Shown here in pieces: positions 43,666 to 53,440 of a stretch of DNA of 64,000 bases (within the stretch, counting starts at the first letter, position 1; each line of letters opens with the position of its first letter). Both the position numbers and the translations under genes were made by a program. This stretch comes from Patagioenas fasciata (Eukaryota; Chordata; Aves; Columbiformes; Columbidae): assembly GCF_037038585.1 (NCBI RefSeq), contig NC_092559.1:9472488-9536487 (forward strand), in the 5' to 3' direction. The notes beneath the pieces were generated by a model. It was not told the origin of the DNA, searched no databases, and saw only the letters and a program-made list of their open reading frames with translations.

Positions 43666-44110
43666 ATGGGGTCAGGAATGACTGTTTTCAGTCGTGTTCA
43701 TAAGAAATCGGTATTGGGAGGTGTTTTAGAACATAGGAAAGCACTTGGAAATATGAGGAAGGAAAATCTTGTGAAATATTGTAATAAATGGTGGCTGCTG
43801 TGTAAGTTTGATGATTGGGAAAAGTGTCCGGAGAATAGAACCTTGAAGTATAACTCTTTGTTGTTTCTAAAGTGAGAAGAACAGGAGAAAAATAAAACTC
43901 TACAAGAGATCATCGAATCATTTCAGACAGTTTTACAGGTGGAATGGTTTGAACTTCAACAAGCTGAGAGAGAGTTAACTGATAACACACAGGTCACAGT
44001 AAACTTGCTGAAGTCTGCAAGATGCTCTCCTCATTAACCTGTTTTCTTTGTGGGTATCTATTTAAGCATGTTGCAGTTTTAGTAGGCCTTTTGTTGTGTG
44101 GTCCAGTGAT
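43666..44110 (+). pseudogene. Gammaretrovirus-like gag matrix fragment
   Basis: An ATG followed by Gly opens MGSGMTVFSR and runs for 69 codons. The final part, ENLVKYCNKWWLLCKFDDWE, resembles the matrix of class I avian ERVs, where a cysteine/tryptophan-rich helix precedes a KWPxNGTL-like turn. The frame stops at 43873 and is followed by a Glu/Gln-rich segment (EEQEKNKTLQEII) that could be coiled coil. Later gag domains are missing. Family assignment is from pattern and is moderate. Confidence 0.5.
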
Positions 44111-44697
44111 TTCACAGACTGTTAAATAACGAGAATGAGACTCAAAATGTGCGTTTTGTGATAATACAGAAGATCATGAGTAATTTAGTTCTTTACTGTG
44201 TGAATGTGATGATAAAATTTTGTGTGTAGTAGCTGTTATTTTTCTTTCTAGCACACTAGCTTTATTCCGGCATTCAGACTTGCACAACTCTGTGATGGGC
44301 TGTGTTTCATCACTATGTACTAAATTTGGCTCTTGTGTATGCACACCAAGTAAAGAACCCTGGTTTTGGGATAACAGTTGTAGCACCCCAGATGAGACAC
44401 TGATAAAAGCCTTGCCCGGTCCAGCTTGCTGCAGCGGCGGGGGGGGCCGGTGCCGATGGGGCTCCAGCGCACACTGACCTGTTTTGTCAGGGAGACCCAG
44501 CAGCACCACTACCTGGCTGAGCAGTAAGTGGTTCAAAGGTGCAATGCTAAAATCGAGATATTGTCTTGAATAAGTGTAACTCTGATCTGTCTGCATATTT
44601 GAACTTGGTATTTGGTTTTCATATCTGAGCTCAGTATTTTAATTTGCATATTTATATTTGGTACCAAAATAAATTTGTTGGGGGAGATAATTACAAA
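44111..44697 (+). other. Unassigned sequence between two gag fragments
   Basis: There is no convincing gene. A cysteine-rich frame at 44220-44477 has no recognised relatives. The A/T-rich part at 44590-44690 (TTGCATATTTATATTTGG, AAATAAATTTG) could be LTR-derived, with a poly(A)-like signal near 44668, but no ends were identified. Confidence 0.3.
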
Positions 44698-45240
44698 ATG
44701 GGAACCGGTTCCATTACTAAAATTCCACCTTGCTCCCCCTTAGGATGCATCCTTCCGCATTAGAGTAATTGCTTCTATTGTTATCTAGTAATTTTGAGAC
44801 CAGAAAAGAATTTAAATTGTTAAACTCTGATTTGCATTGGAAAAAAAACAAAAAAAACAAAAAAACCCCACACTTAAATGTTACGATGGATGTGAACTTG
44901 GTATTGTATGAAGATGTATTTAAAAGTTGCTACAGTATGAACTGATTTGGATGTAAGAAACTCAAATAATGGATTGATGTTTAATATGCTGGTTTTTTGA
45001 CATCTGTAACTTGTGAAACGTAAATGGGGCTGAGGAATGTAACTATTGCTGAGCTGCTTGAAATTGCATATGAAGTGTATTATGGTTGAAATGAAATGGG
45101 AAAACAAAAAAGCAAAATATCCCAGGCCTGTGTCGAGCTGCGAGGAGTTTGCCAGAGCCTCCTACTTCATACCAGCGATTACGCCAGCTGCGTGGCCTTG
45201 GTACATCTGAACTGCAGAAAAAAAAAAACCACAAACAACC
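44698..45240 (+). pseudogene. Gammaretrovirus-like gag: matrix start joined to capsid tail
   Basis: ATG at 44698 starts MGTGSITKIPPCSPLGCIL, a myristoylation-type N-terminus with the PLGCIL pattern of avian class I gag, but a stop comes after 21 codons. Downstream, at 45025, MGLRNVTIAELLEIAYEVYY matches the capsid-tail segment of the minus-strand element at about 31930. The intervening 300 bp align with that element too. So a gag with a large internal deletion is present in both copies or both derive from a deleted parent. Stops are frequent. Confidence 0.55.
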
Positions 45241-45773
45241 TGTCTTCCTGCTGCTAAGCGGAGAAAGGGGGGCTTTAGTCCCCCTGCTCTGTCTTTTATG
45301 TTCCCTGGAGTATTGTCACCCATCCTTGTTGTGGCACTGTGTTGCTTCTCGACATTGAATGAGGGGTTGTTGGTGTTGTTTCTTTTTGCTTCTGTCTTGT
45401 TTCTTAGGTTTTGGCACATCTTAGGAAAGAGCTCATCATTTTACCTCCTTGCTGAAGTCAGTCTTTTCACACTGGTCAGCTTTTGGGGGTCAGAGCGCTC
45501 AGTACTTCTCTGGGTCAGACTGGTACTCATTTGGGTGTGGAGTAGAGCCAGGCTGGTTTGATGTGGAGTTCAAACTGATTTGTTTTCATGTTGAGCTGGA
45601 CGTCTTCCCATCTCAGATGGGGGTGAGAGGGAGGTTTTATTCCCCCCCGCGCCCCTCCCCTAAGCAATGTTACTGCTAGAGACCTGTAATACTGCATGAA
45701 GGAGTCTGAGGGTGAAATTTAAAGGCATCACCAGTGGATCCATACTTCTAATGAAGCTGGGAAATTAAACAAA

Positions 45774-45775
<2 letters not shown>
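45241..45775 (+). other. Unassigned sequence downstream of the gag remnant
   Basis: A hydrophobic open frame (45298-45561) contains no recognised motif. The C-rich string CCCCCCCGCGCCCCTCCCC near 45640 stands out. The order after capsid would suggest nucleocapsid/protease, but I see neither a zinc knuckle nor DTG. Confidence 0.3.

Positions 45776-45808
<33 letters not shown>
45776..45808. repeat. (TA)n microsatellite at a CR1 3' end
   Basis: About 16 TA dinucleotides directly abut the CR1 3' octamer repeats. Confidence 0.95.
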
Positions 45809-45812
<4 letters not shown>

Positions 45813-46170
45813 AGTATCACAGTATGTTTGGGATTGGAAGGGACCTGAAAAGACCATCCAGTCCTATCTCCCTGCTGGGGCAGGAACGCCTAGGAGAGGT
45901 CGCAAAGGAACATGTCCAGGCGGGCTTTGAATGTCTCCAGGGAAGGAGACTCCACAACCTCCCTGGGCAACCTGTTCCAGTGCTCTGTCACCCTCACTGA
46001 GAAGAAGTTCTTTCTCAAATTTAAGTGGAACCTCTTGTGTTCCAGCTTGATCCCATTACCCCTTGTCCTATCATTGTTTGCCACTGAGAAGAGCCTGGTT
46101 CCATCCTCGTGGCACTCACCCTTTATATATTTATAAACATTAATAAGGTCACCCCTAAGTCTCCTCATTC
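45809..46170 (-). mobile_element. CR1 LINE 3' fragment
   Basis: The left end has the octamer-type repeat TCACAGTATCACAGTATG and TTTGGGATTGGAAGGGACC. The body encodes, on the minus strand (46168-45890), the end of CR1 ORF2 ([20 protein letters not shown] and a final LRDMFL-like end). The 5' end is truncated at about 46170. This subfamily differs from the 5007-7120 copy. Confidence 0.93.
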
Positions 46171-46800
46171 TGTGGTAACTGGTTGTAAGAGACTTCTTAG
46201 TAAATTCACTGTGCTAGTTTTTGAGGTCATGGGAGAAAACGAAAGAAAAGCTGTTTTTTGAGACTAATAGAATGCCAAATTCGGAACAAAGTTTTAATAC
46301 ATGAATTCTTGTATTTGCCAGAAAGCCCTGTACCTCTCTTGGGTCAAGATTTGTTAAGTAAATTGTAAGCTGAAATAACGTTTTCTGAGAATTCTGTTTA
46401 GTTACATGTCCTACAAGAAGCTGCTTGGATGGTGCAGATCTACTTGTGCAAGTGAAAAATTTCCAGGGAAATTTTGAATGCTCTATTTCCACTAATATTA
46501 AGAGTCAGTGTTTCGATAAAGCAAACACTGCACTGATAGATCTGAAACAGGACTTCGATCTGGTAAGGGAAAACAATATCCAATAAATATGACAGCCAAA
46601 ATGGAGTTAGAGATTTTGAGGAATAAATTTATGACAACCTTACAGGCTGACTGCATTCGATTGGACTTGCAGATTTGTCTGTTTACAGCTACAACATAGA
46701 AAAAACCTGTGGCTCTTGTGGGACAGTATGATGAGATTGCTAACAGACTGATATACTGATTGTTACTCTGATCAAGAAAAGCAGGGAATGAATTTAAGTC
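46171..46800 (+). pseudogene. Gammaretrovirus-like protease/RT remnant
   Basis: Across shifted frames the region near 46305-46375 reads as LPESPVPLLGQDLLSKL, the end of a gammaretrovirus-like protease just before RT. The sequence up to 46800 has no continuous frame; a segment near 46600-46740 (LQICLFTATT, KKPVALVGQYDEI) may be RT- or integrase-related but was not placed. It is flanked on the left by a CR1 tail and on the right by an RNase H of another lineage, so it is a mosaic fragment. Confidence 0.45.
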
Positions 46801-47225
46801 TCAAAAGGCCATGATCCTTTTGTCATACATGTACCATTTGTGAAGCTTAATTTTGATTTTTTTTTATTTGCAATCTATGTCTTTGTAAATTGCACTAGCT
46901 GGTTTTCTTAACAGCACAGCTTTTGGCATGCATAAATGTAAAATGTAAATTGCTGCAGAACCTGCAATTCTTTAACATCAGGTCATAGGCCATACGTGTA
47001 TCTGGTCTGATCCTACATACTTGCACAGTTTTTGTTGAGGGTTCAGGAAAGTCTCATAAAGCTGTAGTGGTTTGGTGTGAAGATAACAATTGGCATCATT
47101 CTGTAAAAATTATTGAAGGTTCAACCCAATTAGTAGAACTTGGTGCAGCCTTACATTACTTAGAGCTTTTTAAGGAGGAACCTCTAAAATTGATTTGAGA
47201 TTCTGAGTACGTAGTCGAGGTCCAA
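46801..47225 (+). pseudogene. Betaretrovirus-like RNase H, N-terminal fragment
   Basis: Around 47020-47215 a frame reads VFVEGSGKSHKAVVVW, then STQLVELGAALHYLELF and a DSEYV segment. This is the order of the first catalytic position (here Glu instead of Asp), the Glu helix and the DSxYV motif of betaretrovirus/ERVK RNase H. A stop lies before the last motif. The domain end is lost and integrase C-terminal sequence follows within about 70 bp, so an internal deletion joined the two. Confidence 0.65.
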
Positions 47226-47269
47226 CGTACGTATCTGATTCTGAACTGTGTTTTTGTTTTTTTTCTTTT

Positions 47270-47530
47270 TTTAAACAAAAAGGGGGGAGAAGTAGGGAAA
47301 ACACCACAAAACCAATTGTCAAAAGCATTGTATGTGATGAAACACTTTGCAAGTGTGACCCAAAAACATGCTAAATCAGAAGGAACCTACGTTAGTTGTG
47401 GTCAAATCACTAGTTAATGGTCAATGGAAAAGGCCACATCAATTGATAACCTGGGGGAGAGGCTATGCTTGTGTCCTTACAGATCAAGGGCCGCAATGGT
47501 TGCCAGCATGAAATGTGAAATCTGTGTTAT
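47270..47530 (+). pseudogene. Betaretrovirus-like integrase, C-terminal domain
   Basis: The frame near 47280-47400 carries TPQNQLSKALYVMKHF. After a shift, 47415-47510 reads GQWKRPHQLITWGRGYACV and WLPARNVK. These are the hallmarks of the DNA-binding C-terminal domain in beta/alpharetroviral integrases. The catalytic core is missing. It ends a few bases into the env region, as in functional viruses where pol and env overlap. Confidence 0.7.
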
Positions 47531-48235
47531 CTTCCTGGCAATGATTGCTGCATCTGCTGCGCTTTGGATGCCTGCACAGACAAAGACTAACGTGGATTAC
47601 TTTAGCCAACATGACTGACCAGGACTCTATATGCCTAGTTATGGCATCTCTGGAAAACCTGTTCCACACATGCTTGGTTGGCATCCCCCTTGATAACTAC
47701 AGCAGCATCCCACAACTGTTTCAAAATAGTGATTGGTGCAAAGGCATTGCAACGAACTGTAGTAATACCAACATGGCACTTTGGATTAATTACCTCCTGG
47801 AAGCAGATATTGAACCACAGGAACTGGAATTGCTGGCATCTATGTCCATGGACGCTTGTATCAACCTGGTTTGTGAAAAGTGTCAGAACAATATACGAGA
47901 ACATGAATGGATAAGACTGCAAAATGTTAGTGCTACCCTTGGTGACTATAGAAATGAAACTCGATGGTGTAACGCCTCGCAGAAGAATCCAAGGGGTGTC
48001 ATTGATAGTGTGGGACAGCGACCCCAAAAACCTCCTGTATGGTGTATTCTTGATCTGTGGAGATAGAGTCTGGCCAGGAATTCCTTCTAATGCTGTTGGA
48101 GGACTGTGTATTTTGGGACTATTAACTCTCTTAACACCCAATGTATCTATGATAATAGATCACAGAAGAGCAAGACGAGAAAAATACTTTTTGCATGTAT
48201 ATGAGTCAAATGTGATGATAATGTAGACTTTTGGG
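47530..48235 (+). pseudogene. Alpharetrovirus-like env surface subunit fragment
   Basis: The frame 47545-48066 begins in sequence overlapping the integrase end and includes MTDQDSICLVMASLENLFHT, a Cys-rich central part (DWCKGIATNCSN, CINLVCEKC) and several N-glycosylation sequons (NMT, NYS, NCS, NVS, NET). Such a glycosylated Cys-rich surface subunit would bind the host receptor. The frame ends at 48064 and the sequence continues in another frame. A full-length SU would be about twice as long, so the fragment is internally deleted as well as frameshifted. It is followed by TM-type sequence. Confidence 0.65.
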
Positions 48236-48750
48236 GATCAGGGTTAGGGGGTTTAGAACCTCATGTATCTGGTGTTGGCACAGCTAAAGCTTTAAATACT
48301 TTAGAAAAATTAGGATGCTGGTTAGTTAAGCAAACTAACAGAACTTCTAAGGCTTTAAGTGGACTTTTGTTAGATGTAGATTCTGTAAGACATGCCACAT
48401 GACAGAGTAGAGCCGCAATAGACTTTTTGTTATTAGCTAAAGGACATGGGTGTGAAGATTTTTCATGGGATTTGTTAAATAAATTGCTTAGTGGTTGGAG
48501 GTTTTTAGGATGGTTGCTATCAGTAGTGAAAACAGGACTGATTGTTTTGATGATTGTTGTGGTTGTGTTACTAATGTTGCCATGCATGATTTCTCTGCTG
48601 CAAAGGGCCCTGCAGTCGACAATGAAGGCAATTTTTTTAGCACAAAAACAAAAAGGGGGAATTGTGGGGGACTACGGTGGGTCCGTGGATTCCCTGATGG
48701 AGGGCATGGGAACAGAAATTAGCCTTGAAGATATGAAGGTCTACCCGTGA
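48236..48750 (+). pseudogene. Alpharetrovirus-like env transmembrane subunit
   Basis: After a shift, 48270-48470 encodes LEKLGCWLVKQTNRTSKAL, then LDVDSVRHAT, a stop, and SRAAIDFLLLAKGHGCEDF. This is the heptad-repeat and immunosuppressive-domain region with the first Cys of the disulfide loop that precedes the second heptad. The 48427-48750 frame then has a hydrophobic membrane span of about 25 residues (near 48520-48600, VVKTGLIVLMIVVVVLLML) and a cytoplasmic tail. Usual TM length is about 200 residues; a stretch after the loop Cys is missing. It is directly followed by a polypurine tract and LTR. Confidence 0.75.
48647..48662 (+). promoter_or_regulatory. Polypurine tract of the env-bearing ERV
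   Basis: ACAAAAAGGGGGAATT lies immediately before an LTR that starts TGTGGGGGAC. This is the primer site for plus-strand DNA synthesis. Confidence 0.8.
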
Positions 48751-48996
48751 GTAAAGGAGTATCCGGAGATGTTAAGGATGTACCCGTGAGAGAGAAGGGA
48801 GTAGAAGAGTAACACTGATGATAGCAAAATTAGCCAATGAGATGTTACTGCTGTAACTTGTAACCAATAGTGAAGAGACACATGAATTGGTAAAACTGTA
48901 TAAAAATGCACTTGTGGCAATAAATGGCATCTACTACTTTCATCCTGGAAGAACTTGGTCTATGTCGTTTGTCCGTCTCAACCACGACAGTTAACA
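48663..48996 (+). mobile_element. 3' LTR of the env-bearing ERV
   Basis: The 334-bp LTR starts TGTGGGGGAC and ends CAGTTAACA. It contains a TATA-like GTATAAAAATGC near 48898 and a poly(A) signal CAATAAATGG near 48919, in the normal order. It follows a polypurine tract directly. No tRNA primer site follows, so it is a 3' rather than a 5' LTR. Confidence 0.85.
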
Positions 48997-49035
48997 CGGG
49001 TCCTCTTTCTTTGTACATGGTCACCTTTGGTACAG
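48997..49035. other. Short spacer between two LTRs
   Basis: About 39 bp of unassigned sequence; it may be ancestral flank. Confidence 0.4.
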
Positions 49036-49705
49036 TGTGATGAGTTGGTTAGGCATCTCCTGTCCTGTGCCGAAGTTTCTGTAATCTAGTTTACCGAAGG
49101 ATGCGCCAAGGATTCACCCAAGGATTATTATTTTTGCAAGGTGTCAGTGAAGTCCCGTTTTTCGTACAATATGTTACACAGAGTTAAGCAAGGCTAGGCC
49201 ATAGTGATGTGGGTTAAAGGGTTAGCTCTCTAAGTGTCAAGTGTTAGTTCTTTAGGTGTTAATTAGTTAATTGTCAATTCTCTCTGTCACTAGGACAAAG
49301 GAAATCAGGCTAAGCTTTGAGCAAACTGTGTGGCTAATTGTAAACCTGGCTTGCTTTAAACCAACTGTAAGACTAGTTGTGAAACTAGAAGGTCACAAGG
49401 TAAGAAGACACGGAGGAAGAAAGAGGAACTTCCTCCAGAATGACCAACCGCAAGAAGGCCTCCTGAAGACCGCAAAGGAAAGAACAAGTAATACCGAAGA
49501 AACGAAAATAGGATGAAACTAGCCGAAATCCGGAACTCAAAGACAATAAAAAGGGCCAGTTTGGAGATCTTAGTGTGCGTGTTTGTGGAGCGCAGGTTCC
49601 CTGCACACCCAGCACTGTTTTGCTTATTCTATTATCGAACACATTGTAATAAATTGCATGAGGTGCTGCTATCCATGATTGGAGTAGCCTGAGTTGTTTA
49701 TTTCA
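49036..49705 (+). mobile_element. 5' LTR of a gammaretrovirus-like element
   Basis: The right end (GTTTATTTCA) lies two bases before a tRNA-Trp-type primer site, and a poly(A) signal (GTAATAAATTG) is near 49648. A TATA-like AATAAAAAGGG is near 49545. The left end is set at the first TG after the previous LTR (TGTGATGAGTTGG) and is less certain. Confidence 0.65.
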
Positions 49706-49707
49706 AT

Positions 49708-49725
49708 TGGTGACCCCAACGTGAT
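49708..49725 (+). promoter_or_regulatory. tRNA-Trp-type primer-binding site
   Basis: TGGTGACCCCAACGTGAT matches the tRNA-Trp complement at 17 of 18 bases. Confidence 0.8.
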
Positions 49726-50400
49726 AACCTTGGATATCTCTGCACCACTCTGAGCTCGGGGAGGCGCCCCACTCTAACCAGTGGCCCTAGTGCTCGGAGT
49801 GTCTGGAGATCCAACGTTATTACATGATAAAGCATAAACAAAAGAACTGAGCTCCTCCCCATACTGCAGTTCACCCGTAATCCAGAGAGCATGAAGTTCC
49901 CAACGGGAAAAGTGGACTGTAAGTACCGCTGGGTCGGGTGGTGTGTGTGACTGGTGTTGGCTGAAACACAACCTGGTTGCAAAGCGAGTGCGGAGTCCTT
50001 CTAATTGCGGTTCCAACACCCCACAAGGGGCTTGGCCACTGAAGGGACAAAGCGAGTGAAGAGTTTGTTTTGGTCATGGATTCGAGTCACACGTTGTGAA
50101 CCAGTCAGGATAGGCCAGGGAACAAGCAAGTCCTTAGGTCTAGCGGGACCCACGGAAGGGGCCCAAGAGGTTGGAGGGGAGCAACCTGCCAGAGAAACCC
50201 CCCTGACAGTCCCTGGCGGGGGGAGGGGGGGGTGTCACGTTAGAATTTTGGAATGAAGAATTTACCCAGGGGAAGGGTAAAGAGAAAATGGTCTATTACT
50301 GTATGTAAATGGTAAAGAACTTTTTGGTCAAGAAGAAAGCGATATGTTTCATGCTGGGAAGGAAGTTTGAGAACTGTAGAAATATATGTTTTTGAGAAAA
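49726..50400 (+). other. Leader and degraded 5' gag
   Basis: No matrix ORF was recognised. A splice-donor-like GTAAGTACC lies near 49919. A G-rich run is at 50218-50232. Matrix and the first part of capsid should lie here but are too degraded, or deleted, to identify. Confidence 0.35.
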
Positions 50401-50760
50401 AGGATAAATATACTCAGGAGTAGACCCCCAGTTTGTAGCAAAATCCTGGGGAGATATAAGAAAGAAATTAGAAAAACTCAAAGAGATGGGGAGAAACAAA
50501 GAGCAAAGGAAAAAATTCTTAGTAGCCGCAGTAAGGGAGACTCAAAAGGCAGAGAAACTAACACCGGTTAGAGAAGAACAAAATGAACAAAGGGGGAGAT
50601 CGGTCCCGGTAAACAGACCTCCTATGAATCGAATACAGAGAGAGAATGTCCCTATTTGTTGTTATTATTGTGGGAAAAAGGGACATATGCAGTGAAGTTG
50701 TAGAAATAGAGAGCAAAATGAGAAGATGTTTAGAGGAGCAGGGGCTCTATATATATTAGG
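50401..50760 (+). pseudogene. Gammaretrovirus-like gag: capsid end and single zinc knuckle
   Basis: The frame contains the SWGDIRKKLEKLKEM segment that closes capsid, a charged linker, then CYYCGKKGHMQ followed by a stop and SC. This is one CX2CX4HX4C zinc knuckle interrupted by TGA where Trp or Arg is usual. A single knuckle is a gammaretroviral trait; beta- and alpharetroviruses have two. Nucleocapsid binds viral RNA. The knuckle spans about 50660-50701. Confidence 0.75.
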
Positions 50761-51195
50761 GGCAAAGACAACAACAGAGCCCTTAATAAAACTCAAGATA
50801 GGCCCCCATAAAGAAGAAGTGATCTTTTTGGTGGATACGGGGGTAGGAAGGTCTACCTTCCCAGAGGATGCATTTTAAAGAAGACTGCCCTCGTAGTGGA
50901 AGCAAAGGGAGAACCCTTCAAAGTTCTCATACTGGATTATGTGGAAATTGAATCTAAATAAGAAATTGCCTAAATGACTTCTTATTAGTCCCAGAGGCTG
51001 AAAATAATCTATTGGGGAGAGATTTAATTGTGGCATTAGGCATGACTATAGAAATTGAACAGGGAATATTAAAAGTAAAACTATATGTGATAACGCCACA
51101 GGACAAAGTCAAAACCAACCATATCCCGATTTCCTGTGGTAGCAAATCTATATATATTGCTAAACCAGATGTCCCCAGAAAACATTTAGTATAGC
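50761..51195 (+). pseudogene. Gammaretrovirus-like protease, broken
   Basis: Near 50800-50860 the translation reads FLVDTGVGRST, the aspartic-protease active site with Asp-Thr-Gly. Several stops follow. The 51012-51194 frame starts with GRDLIVALGM, the terminal GRDL segment, and continues into the protease-RT linker. All parts lie in the expected order after the zinc knuckle. Confidence 0.75.
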
Positions 51196-51670
51196 GTAGT
51201 AAATCTAAAAGATGTATTTTGGGCCTGCCCCTTAGATGAGAGTAGCAGGAATTATTTTGTTTTTGAATGGGACGAAAACAACAATTAAGATAGACCGTAT
51301 CGTCACAGGGTTTTACAGAATTACCAAATTTATTTGGATAAGTGTTAGAAAAACTATTGTTAGAATTTGAACCCCCTTCTGGGGTAAAGTTAATATAATA
51401 GACGACTTATTAATTGCCGGAACGAAGCAGAAGAGACAGTATGAAAAAGAACCATAGGATTATTGAACTTTTTTAGACACAAAGGATTAAAAGTATCAGA
51501 GAGTAAATTGAAGTTTGTAGAACCAGACGTAAAATATTTAGGACATTGGTTTATAAAAGGGAAAAGACAATTGTTAGGATTGTTAGGATATTGTAGACAA
51601 CGGATAGGTGCAGATCTCAAGAATGGGGGATGTTATTTTTTTTACCGGATAGTAGAGAGATAGTCCCCAA
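51196..51670 (+). pseudogene. Gammaretrovirus-like RT remnant
   Basis: Most of RT is deleted. What remains near 51460-51640 is the end of the palm and start of the thumb (LLNFFRHKGLKVSESKLKF, then VKYLGHWFIKGKRQLL). The catalytic YxDD motif is not present in a readable form. Confidence 0.65.
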
Positions 51671-51775
51671 AAATTAGGTTAAGGGAATCCTAAATTTACT
51701 CATTGGGGAACCAGAGCTCTCCATGATCAGTTTTTGAAGTGTTTTGGATGTTTTTGAATTTTCTTGAAGTTACTG
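51671..51775. other. Junction before the next LTR
   Basis: About 100 bp of unassigned sequence with a TTTTTGAAGTGTTTTGGATG-type direct repetition (TTTTTGAA and TTCTTGAAGT). Confidence 0.4.
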
Positions 51776-52073
51776 TGTGGATGGGTTTCTCTTAGATGGA
51801 GATTTGTTATTAAACTACCCAGGCCCAAAAGAATTTCAAGGCCACCTTGGAAAGCTGAGAACACAACATAAATCAACAGACCTATTAGCAGTGAGACTTG
51901 GGCGCGTAGACAGCTCATGAACATAGACAATGTCCAATCAGCTAATGCATGCTTGGAGCGTGGACGCGTGATCAGGAAATAACTGCATATATAAGGAGGC
52001 TTGTTTCTGTAATAAATGGCTTCGCTTGAATTCATATTGGATTGTGTGGAGTCCATGATTTTTCACGCTCGCA
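51776..52073 (+). mobile_element. 5' LTR, same family as the solo LTR at 27066
   Basis: Starts TGTGGATGGG and ends CACGCTCGCA, 298 bp. It shares with the 27-kb solo LTR the strings GGAGATTTGTTATT (one difference), AATTTCAAGGCCAC, GGAGCGTGGACGCGTGAT and TATATAAGGAGGCTTG followed by TTTCTGTAATAAATGG. It contains TATA box and AATAAA in order. It is about 50 bp shorter than the solo copy because a central block is missing. Confidence 0.88.
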
Positions 52074-52075
52074 AG

Positions 52076-52093
52076 TGGCGATGCCGACGTGAT
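52076..52093 (+). promoter_or_regulatory. Diverged tRNA-Trp-type primer-binding site
   Basis: TGGCGATGCCGACGTGAT differs from the tRNA-Trp complement at 3 of 18 positions and sits two bases after the LTR. Confidence 0.65.
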
Positions 52094-52298
52094 ATGCAAG
52101 GAGAATTTACGGCGAGGGGACAACTGCTGCGAGGAGCGAGCACCAGCTGGAGACGGCATGGCTGGACCGTGATCGGGACGTAGTCTGCAGGCTGCGTGTC
52201 TCCTGATTGATCGCTACAGAAGTGACAGAGGAGAGATAGAGGATCCGATATTGTTGCAACGGACACCCAAAGAGGTGAGCAGCTGGGGGCGAGAGGAG
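52094..52298 (+). other. Leader of the betaretrovirus-like element
   Basis: GC-rich leader of about 205 bp between primer site and gag start. No ORF is recognised. Confidence 0.5.
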
Positions 52299-52626
52299 AT
52301 GGGGCAGAATATTTTTAAAGAAGAAGAAGAAATAGTGCGACTCCTCTCGCATATCCTCTCTATGAGAAGGGTGAACTATGAGGAGAGTAACGTCAAAAAA
52401 CTTTGAATTTGGTGGAGAGGCAATGGGTTTCCTGCTGATCTGTCAGGAGCTTTTCAAATAGAGACTTGGGAAAAAGTGGGAACTGTGTTGTGGAAGGCGA
52501 TCAGTTGCAGTGAAAAATATATTCTCGGCCTTGTAACCGCCCCGAAACTGATAATTACTACACTGAAGCAATTAAAACCTGAAAAGACTGTTATGAGCAT
52601 GTCGAGGGTTAAGATTGCGGGGTGAC
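52299..52626 (+). pseudogene. Betaretrovirus/ERVK-like gag matrix fragment
   Basis: ATG at 52299 opens MGQNIFKEEEEIVRLLSHIL; Gly2 is a potential myristoylation site. An in-frame TGA at 52404 interrupts, then IWWRGNGFPADLSGAF and FQIETWEKVGTVLW continue the same frame in the manner of ERVK matrix domains. The frame ends at about 52624 and the rest of gag is missing where a foreign LTR begins. Matrix directs Gag to the membrane. Confidence 0.7.
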
Positions 52627-52648
52627 AATCAAACCCTGGCAGATGTAT

Positions 52649-53330
52649 TGTTAACCTCCTCTCCCCCCCACTTCCCCCTTTTGCCCCTCCCTCTCTCCCC
52701 TTCCCACTCAGGACAGGCGATCGGGAGGGAAGGAAGGACAGAGAGAAGAGAGTTGGAAAAGTTAAAGATGTTTTACTAATGCTACTAATAAGAACAGAGA
52801 AAATAATACAAAATATACAAAACCAATCCTCTAAGTCTCAGCAACTGCAGAGCCAGCACCCAAAGTCCTGGATTGGACTCTGTAGCCAACCGGAGCTGGA
52901 TTCAGTCTGTCACTAGGCCTCAGTTCGCAGGGACGACCAGCAAGGTCCTCTCCTAATGTCAGCCATGAGGAAAAAAGGGCCGAGATCCTCGTGATCTCCC
53001 ACTTTATATGAAGTATTCACGTGAATGGAATGTTATACACCATTGGTCAGTCTCTCGGTCATCAGTTTTCTCGTTGCCCCTCTCGCGAGATGTCCATCCA
53101 TGCTTATCAATAAGTTTGCATTCCATTCCTAGGTTTAACCAAAACATGTGTTGGGTTCTCCAGGAAAATGCAGCTAATATGAAGGCTTTAGCTGACAGGC
53201 AAAAATTCACTAAAAGAGAAACTTGTTTTTAACAAAACCAGAACATTCCACCCCTTATAATATGACATTCACTGAATACTTAAACCTTATCAATACAATC
53301 TATCAATACAATCTAATTAATCACTACTAC

Positions 53331-53365
<35 letters not shown>

Positions 53366-53440
53366 GTACATATATACACAGGAGTAATTAATCAGTGGAC
53401 CATCCTTTGAAAAGTTCATTAAGTTCATTTTGTCACAACA
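52649..53440 (-). mobile_element. 3' LTR of the ERVL-like minus-strand provirus
   Basis: On the minus strand the segment runs from TGTTGTGACAAAATG to GAGGTTAACA, about 792 bp with TGTT/AACA ends. A (TA)n microsatellite lies inside at 53331-53355. The part at 52768-52965 is shared with the truncated LTR at 24095-24490. The ends are inferred because the second LTR is missing. It lies downstream of integrase with no env between, as in ERVL. Confidence 0.65.
53331..53355. repeat. (TA)n microsatellite inside the LTR
   Basis: About 12 TA units are followed by ACACACATATGTACATATATACACA. Confidence 0.9.

Noticed and set aside
44220..44477. Cys-rich 85-codon frame as a small secreted protein
   Set aside because: It lies between two gag remnants, ends in GC-rich low complexity and has no clear mature domain; chance is more likely.
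47635..48141. Minus-strand 168-codon frame opposite the env surface fragment
   Set aside because: Antisense of a glycosylated Cys-rich env frame that has sequons and correct context; the minus frame has no such support.
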